Below are positions 15,327 to 18,229 of a stretch of DNA of 18,229 bases, one piece after another (the first letter of the stretch is position 1; every line of letters starts with the position of its first letter). Source of the stretch: Roseovarius sp. (GTDB lineage Bacteria; Pseudomonadota; Alphaproteobacteria; Rhodobacterales; Rhodobacteraceae). Below the pieces are notes generated by a model, which worked only from the letters and a program-made list of their open reading frames with translations, made no database searches and was not told the DNA's origin. Made by a program: the position numbers and the translations under genes. Where the stretch lies: positions 1-18,229 of the forward strand of contig JAASSQ010000027.1 of NCBI GenBank assembly GCA_021767845.1, read 5' to 3'.

Positions 15327-15703
15327 GAAGCTTCACCCAGCTGATCGCGGTGACGTTTGAACACCGGCTCTGCCGGCGGCGCATCCGGGGCCGGTGGCGG
15401 TGTTTCGGACCGCCTTTCAGCCGGCAGGTCATGCATCGACGCAACCAACAGTTCAAGCCGCTTTGCCACGCTTTCGGCGCGGTCCGTCAACCCGTCCAGC
15501 GAATGGGTCGAAGCGTCCGCGGTCTGCTGCGCGGCCGCGAGAGCCTTGGTCAGATCGTCGACTTGCGCAGACAGGACCGCCACCGCACCGCCGACGCCGT
15601 TTTCCAGGTCATTGAAGCGCGCCAGGCGCCGCGCCAGGATGAAACAGTAGAAGCCGGCGCCCAACGCGCCCGCCACCAGAAGAATGTCTGCAATTGTCTG
15701 CAT
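15323..15703 (-). CDS. Small membrane-anchored coiled-coil protein between fliL and motE
   Basis: The 126-residue product has one N-terminal membrane segment (about 4-25, IADILLVAGALGAGFYCFIL) followed by basic residues (ARRLARF). A long heptad-like helix at about 30-92, with LSAQVDDLTKALAAAQQTAD and TDRAESVAKRLELLVASM, leads to a proline-rich tail. The positive-inside rule suggests that the helix and tail are cytoplasmic. It resembles a small uncharacterised family found beside flagellar motor genes in alphaproteobacteria (I recall DUF6468; not verified). It begins 9 bp after fliL and overlaps motE by 4 bp, which argues for a motor or FliL-linked role. The reading frame and coupling support a real gene; the function is unknown. 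Confidence 0.78.
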   Translation of the reverse strand: MQTIADILLVAGALGAGFYCFILARRLARFNDLENGVGGAVAVLSAQVDDLTKALAAAQQTADASTHSLDGLTDRAESVAKRLELLVASMHDLPAERRSETPPPAPDAPPAEPVFKRHRDQLGEAS

Positions 15704-15712
15704 TTTCTTGCC

Positions 15713-16210
15713 TCAGTTGAGAACGAATTCCATGATGAGCAGATCGCTGACCCGGTCCCCGCCGGTCACGATCTGGACGCGACGCAGCATCTGGGCACGC
15801 AACCGCACCATCGAGACGGTTTCCGTCAAATCCTCAAGACGCAGCGCACGCAGATAAGTGTTGAGCACGTCAACGACCCTCGGCATCAGGATCTCGACCT
15901 CGGATTTGTGGGCGCTGGCGACTTCGAGCTGCGCCCGAAACCGCAAGACGCGATTCGCGTCCTTGCCTGTCAGCGAGACGATCAGGGGCTCGACCGGGAC
16001 GAACGCCACGTCCGGCATTGCGCCGATCCTTGCGGCCTCGACCGGTTTGGCCGGCACCTCTTCGGTGGTGCCCAGCTTGAGGAGCATGCCTGACTGCACC
16101 GCGTAGAACCCACCGCCAGCACCGGCCAAAGCCAAGACCATCCCCAAAAGCAATGGTGCCTTCGAGCCGCTTTTCCCGGGCGTTTTCTCCGCGCTGTTGG
16201 TATCCGACAT
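15713..16210 (-). CDS. fliL: Flagellar basal body-associated protein FliL
   Basis: FliL is a single-pass inner-membrane protein that surrounds or stabilises the stator and is required for swimming in some alphaproteobacteria. The 165-residue product has a membrane segment at about 18-38 and the family core VAFVPVEPLIVSLTGKDANR, then VLRFRAQLEVA, ILMPRVVDVLNTYLRAL, LEDLT and the terminal DLLIMEFVLN. This is a canonical FliL of normal length. GAGGA lies upstream of the ATG. It heads the long minus-strand operon and diverges from fliF across 87 to 123 bp, depending on the fliF start. Confidence 0.95.
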   Translation of the reverse strand: MSDTNSAEKTPGKSGSKAPLLLGMVLALAGAGGGFYAVQSGMLLKLGTTEEVPAKPVEAARIGAMPDVAFVPVEPLIVSLTGKDANRVLRFRAQLEVASAHKSEVEILMPRVVDVLNTYLRALRLEDLTETVSMVRLRAQMLRRVQIVTGGDRVSDLLIMEFVLN

Positions 16211-16241
16211 GCTGCATTCCTCGGAAAGTGATCGTTGCCGA

Positions 16242-16273
16242 CTATAAGCCGGCAGGGACTAACCGATTGTTAA
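16242..16273 (-). promoter_or_regulatory. Candidate CtrA-type site and -10 element for fliL (and fliF)
   Basis: On the minus strand TTAA-N7-TTAG lies at 16273-16259, one base from the CtrA consensus TTAA-N7-TTAA. Its first eight bases, TTAACAAT, match TTAACCAT in seven of eight. TTATAG follows at 16247-16242, a fair -10 hexamer, placing a start of transcription near 16235, about 25 bases before the fliL ATG. The same palindromic site reads CTAA-N7-TTAA toward fliF, so it could control both operons. TGCCG and CGGCA flank the -10 (16236-16240 and 16250-16254) as a short inverted repeat. All of this is motif reading; no data on binding. Confidence 0.4.
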
Positions 16274-16320
16274 GCCTGATCGGGGAAAACTCGCCTCATG
16301 AACGGCAGTAGGCCGGGAGC

Positions 16321-16326
16321 AGGAGG
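16321..16326 (+). promoter_or_regulatory. Strong ribosome binding site deciding the fliF start
   Basis: A perfect AGGAGG lies seven bases before an in-frame TTG at 16334-16336. The upstream ATG at 16298 has only a weak purine run (GGGGAAAA) about 7 bases ahead of it. If the ATG were used, this strong site would fall inside the coding region as residues 8-10, giving the atypical leader MNGSRPGAGGED. The TTG start instead gives a short basic N-terminus directly before the first membrane helix. Confidence 0.7.
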
Positions 16327-16333
16327 CGAAGAC

Positions 16334-17959
16334 TTGCAACAACTCGCAACTCTCTGGACCGCACTGGACACACGGCGGCGCATCATCGTTGGTCTGGCAA
16401 CAGTGGCGGTGTTCGCGGCCGTCCTGGCGCTTGCGCGCATGGCATCGACGCCCAGCATGGCGTTGCTCTATTCGGGCCTTGAAAACGGTGCCGCGGGGGA
16501 TGTCGTCGCAGCACTCGAACAGCGGGGCGTTGCCCACGAGGTGCGCGGCGGGGCGATTTTCGTGGACGCGGCACGGCGCGACGCCCTGCGCATGACACTG
16601 GCTACCGAAGGCCTGCCGGCAAACACGGCGCAGGGTTATGAGCTGCTGGATGGATTGTCCGGCTTTGGCACGACATCGCAGATGTTCGATGCCGCCTATT
16701 GGCGTGCCAAGGAAGGCGAGCTGGCGCGCACGATCGTGGCGCATCCTGCGATCAGCAGCGCGCGGGTCCATATCGCGACGACCGGCTCCAATCCCTTCCA
16801 GCGTGACGTGCAGGCCAGCGCGTCGGTCATGATCACGTCGTCGCCGGGCGCGATCACCCCGGTCCATGCCCGGGCGCTCAAGTTCCTTGTGGCCTCGGCG
16901 ATCGCCGGCCTTGCACCAGAGGATGTCTCGATCATCGACAGCGCGAGCGGGCTGATCGGCGGTGCGGAAGACGTGCCCGTTCACGCGCCCGACGACCGCG
17001 CGGAAGCGATGCGGAAACGAATCGAACGTCTTCTCGAAGCCCGGGTCGGCCCCGGCAACGTGGTGGTCGAAGTCAGTGTCGATACGGTCACGCGGGCCGA
17101 ATCCCTGCGCGAACGCCGCGTCGATCCCGAATCGCGGGTCGCGATCAGCACGGAAACGGAAGAGCGATCCGATACCGCCCAAGACGAAGGTGACGGAGGG
17201 GTTACCGTTGCCTCCAACCTGCCGGACGGGGACGCGGGTGGTTCCGAGACTTCGCAAAGCCAATCCACGCAAACGCGAGAACGCGTCAATTACGAGGTCT
17301 CGGAAACCGAACGTGAAGTCGTGATGCAGCCCGGGGCGATAAAACGCCTTACAATTGCCGTGCTGGTCAATGGCACGGTCGTCACCGGCCCGGACGGCAC
17401 CGACAGCTTTCAGCCCCGCCCGGACGACGAACTCTCGGCCCTGCGCGATCTGGCGGCCTCGGCTGTCGGATATGATGAGACACGCGGAGACGTGATCACC
17501 ATCAAGACGATGGAGTTCGAGCCGGTTGCGCCTCAAGGGACCAGTGCGGAACCTTCCATTTTCGACACGCTATCGCTTGATGTGATGTCGCTTGTGCAAG
17601 CTGCGGTCCTTGCGGTGGTGGCCCTCGTTCTCGGGCTTTTCGTGGTGCGCCCCGTGCTTTTGCGGCCAAAGGGATTCGCACCGCCGCAACTGACGCCTCC
17701 AGCCCCGCGACCTTCATCCGAGCAGAACTCCACGGAAGCACTGACCGGTGAAATCGAAACCGGCGATATGGACCCCGCACGACTCTCGATCGTATCGCAG
17801 GCGTCCGGCGACCCCGACATGTCAAACGGCGCTCTGACCCCGCTGTCCCGGCAGCCGAACGATCCGGTCGAACGCCTGCGGGCCATGATCGGGGAGCGTC
17901 AGGAAGAAACTGTCGAGATCCTCCGAAGCTGGCTCGAAGGCGAAGAGGAGAACGCCTGA
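16334..17959 (+). CDS. fliF: Flagellar MS-ring protein FliF
   Basis: FliF builds the MS ring in the inner membrane and is the base on which rod, export gate and C ring assemble. From the TTG start it has 541 residues. It has a first membrane helix at about 15-36, the ring-building domain with LLYSGLENGAAGDVVAALEQ, GYELLDGLSGFGTTSQMF and WRAKEGELARTIVAHPAISS, a low-complexity Ser/Asp/Thr region in the beta collar, a second membrane helix at about 416-442 ending in VVRPVLL, and the FliG-binding tail DPVERLRAMIGERQEETVEI followed by LRSWLEGEEENA. I prefer the TTG at 16334 over the ATG at 16298 because of a perfect AGGAGG seven bases upstream. The stop overlaps the next start (TGATG). Confidence 0.95.
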   Translation: MQQLATLWTALDTRRRIIVGLATVAVFAAVLALARMASTPSMALLYSGLENGAAGDVVAALEQRGVAHEVRGGAIFVDAARRDALRMTLATEGLPANTAQGYELLDGLSGFGTTSQMFDAAYWRAKEGELARTIVAHPAISSARVHIATTGSNPFQRDVQASASVMITSSPGAITPVHARALKFLVASAIAGLAPEDVSIIDSASGLIGGAEDVPVHAPDDRAEAMRKRIERLLEARVGPGNVVVEVSVDTVTRAESLRERRVDPESRVAISTETEERSDTAQDEGDGGVTVASNLPDGDAGGSETSQSQSTQTRERVNYEVSETEREVVMQPGAIKRLTIAVLVNGTVVTGPDGTDSFQPRPDDELSALRDLAASAVGYDETRGDVITIKTMEFEPVAPQGTSAEPSIFDTLSLDVMSLVQAAVLAVVALVLGLFVVRPVLLRPKGFAPPQLTPPAPRPSSEQNSTEALTGEIETGDMDPARLSIVSQASGDPDMSNGALTPLSRQPNDPVERLRAMIGERQEETVEILRSWLEGEEENA

Positions 17960-18229
17960 TGTCAATTGCCCATCTTCTTGAGGATTTCGATGCGTTCCTT
18001 CCCGGCACGCCGGTTTCGATGACTGATCTGTCGGTCGAGGAAATCCGGCTGGAAGCCTTCGAGAAAGGCTACCAGGCCGGCTGGGACGATGCGGTCAAGG
18101 CACAGCAGGAAGACAGCCGGGCGATCTCGGCGGATCTGCAACAGAATTTGCAGGATCTGTCATTCACCTATGCCGAGGCGCGCAACGCGGTCATCGATTC
18201 GCTCGCACCGCTAATCCGGCAGATGGTCA
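17959..18229 (+). CDS. fliH: FliH-like export ATPase regulator (partial, runs off the window)
   Basis: Ninety codons are visible, starting at an ATG that overlaps the fliF stop. The protein begins MSIAHLLEDFDAFLPG and contains EAFEKGYQAGWDDAVKAQQE (about 33-52), which resembles the FliH/YscL hallmark F-x-x-G-Y-x-x-G, followed by a helical stretch LQQNLQDLSFTYAEARNAV. FliH ties the FliI ATPase to the C ring and restrains its activity. Its place straight after fliF fits, although fliG often lies between. Such short FliH proteins are often annotated only as hypothetical in Rhodobacterales. The C-terminal FliI-binding part is beyond the edge. Confidence 0.72.
   Translation, partial: MSIAHLLEDFDAFLPGTPVSMTDLSVEEIRLEAFEKGYQAGWDDAVKAQQEDSRAISADLQQNLQDLSFTYAEARNAVIDSLAPLIRQMV

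Noticed and set aside
16231..16248. Sigma-28-like GCCGACTA upstream of fliF
   Set aside because: It matches GCCGATAA in only part, and the -35-like GAAAGTGA lies only 5 bases away, far from the required spacing.
16259..17536. Minus-strand open frame of 425 codons opposite fliF
   Set aside because: Antisense shadow of fliF; Arg/His/Gly-rich composition and no recognisable motif.
1..18229. Mobile elements, CRISPR arrays, toxin-antitoxin or defence genes, tRNA or rRNA genes
   Set aside because: Nearly every base is taken by recognisable flagellar genes with uniform composition; I saw no transposase, direct-repeat array or structural RNA.

Overview
The window is a dense flagellar gene cluster from a high-GC alphaproteobacterium, most likely a member of the Rhodobacterales (Roseobacter/Rhodobacter group). 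The evidence is the high GC third positions, a flagellum-dedicated lytic transglycosylase (SltF type) next to flhA, a MotE-type protein next to motA, fliQ embedded among the rod genes, and TTAA motifs resembling CtrA sites in the promoter regions. Organism assignment is from gene content and recall, not from a search.

Layout: (1) Positions 1-75 hold the last codons of an unidentified plus-strand gene. (2) fliI (export ATPase) lies on the minus strand, 221-1612. (3) Divergent from it, a plus-strand operon runs flgB, flgC, fliE, fliQ, flgF, flgG, flgA, flgH and a FliL-like gene (1698-6277): the rod, one export-gate subunit, P-ring chaperone and L-ring. (4) A long minus-strand operon runs from 16210 down to 6234: fliL, a small membrane coiled-coil gene, a motE-like gene, motA, a 765-residue exported protein of unknown function, sltF, flhA, fliR, flhB and a FliJ-like coiled-coil gene. 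Six of its nine junctions are 4-bp ATGA stop/start overlaps. Its last gene overlaps the end of the plus-strand operon tail to tail by 44 bp. (5) Divergent from fliL, fliF (MS ring) and the start of a fliH-like gene run off the right edge.

Together these genes build the basal body. FliF makes the MS ring. FliQ, FliR, FlhA and FlhB form the export gate, with FliI, a FliH-like protein and possibly the FliJ-like protein as its ATPase complex. FliE, FlgB, FlgC, FlgF and FlgG form the rod, SltF opens the peptidoglycan, and FlgA and FlgH serve the P and L rings. MotA, FliL and the accessory membrane/periplasmic proteins belong to the stator. motB, flgI, fliP and fliG are not in the window.

I see no mobile element, CRISPR array, RNA gene or clearly exotic system. 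The least-explained content is the motor-accessory set: the 765-residue protein with an AMIN-like N-terminus, the 126-residue membrane protein, the MotE-like protein and two distinct FliL-family proteins. Other points worth checking are the probable TTG start of fliF, the tail-to-tail gene overlap and the TTAA sites shared by three promoter regions.
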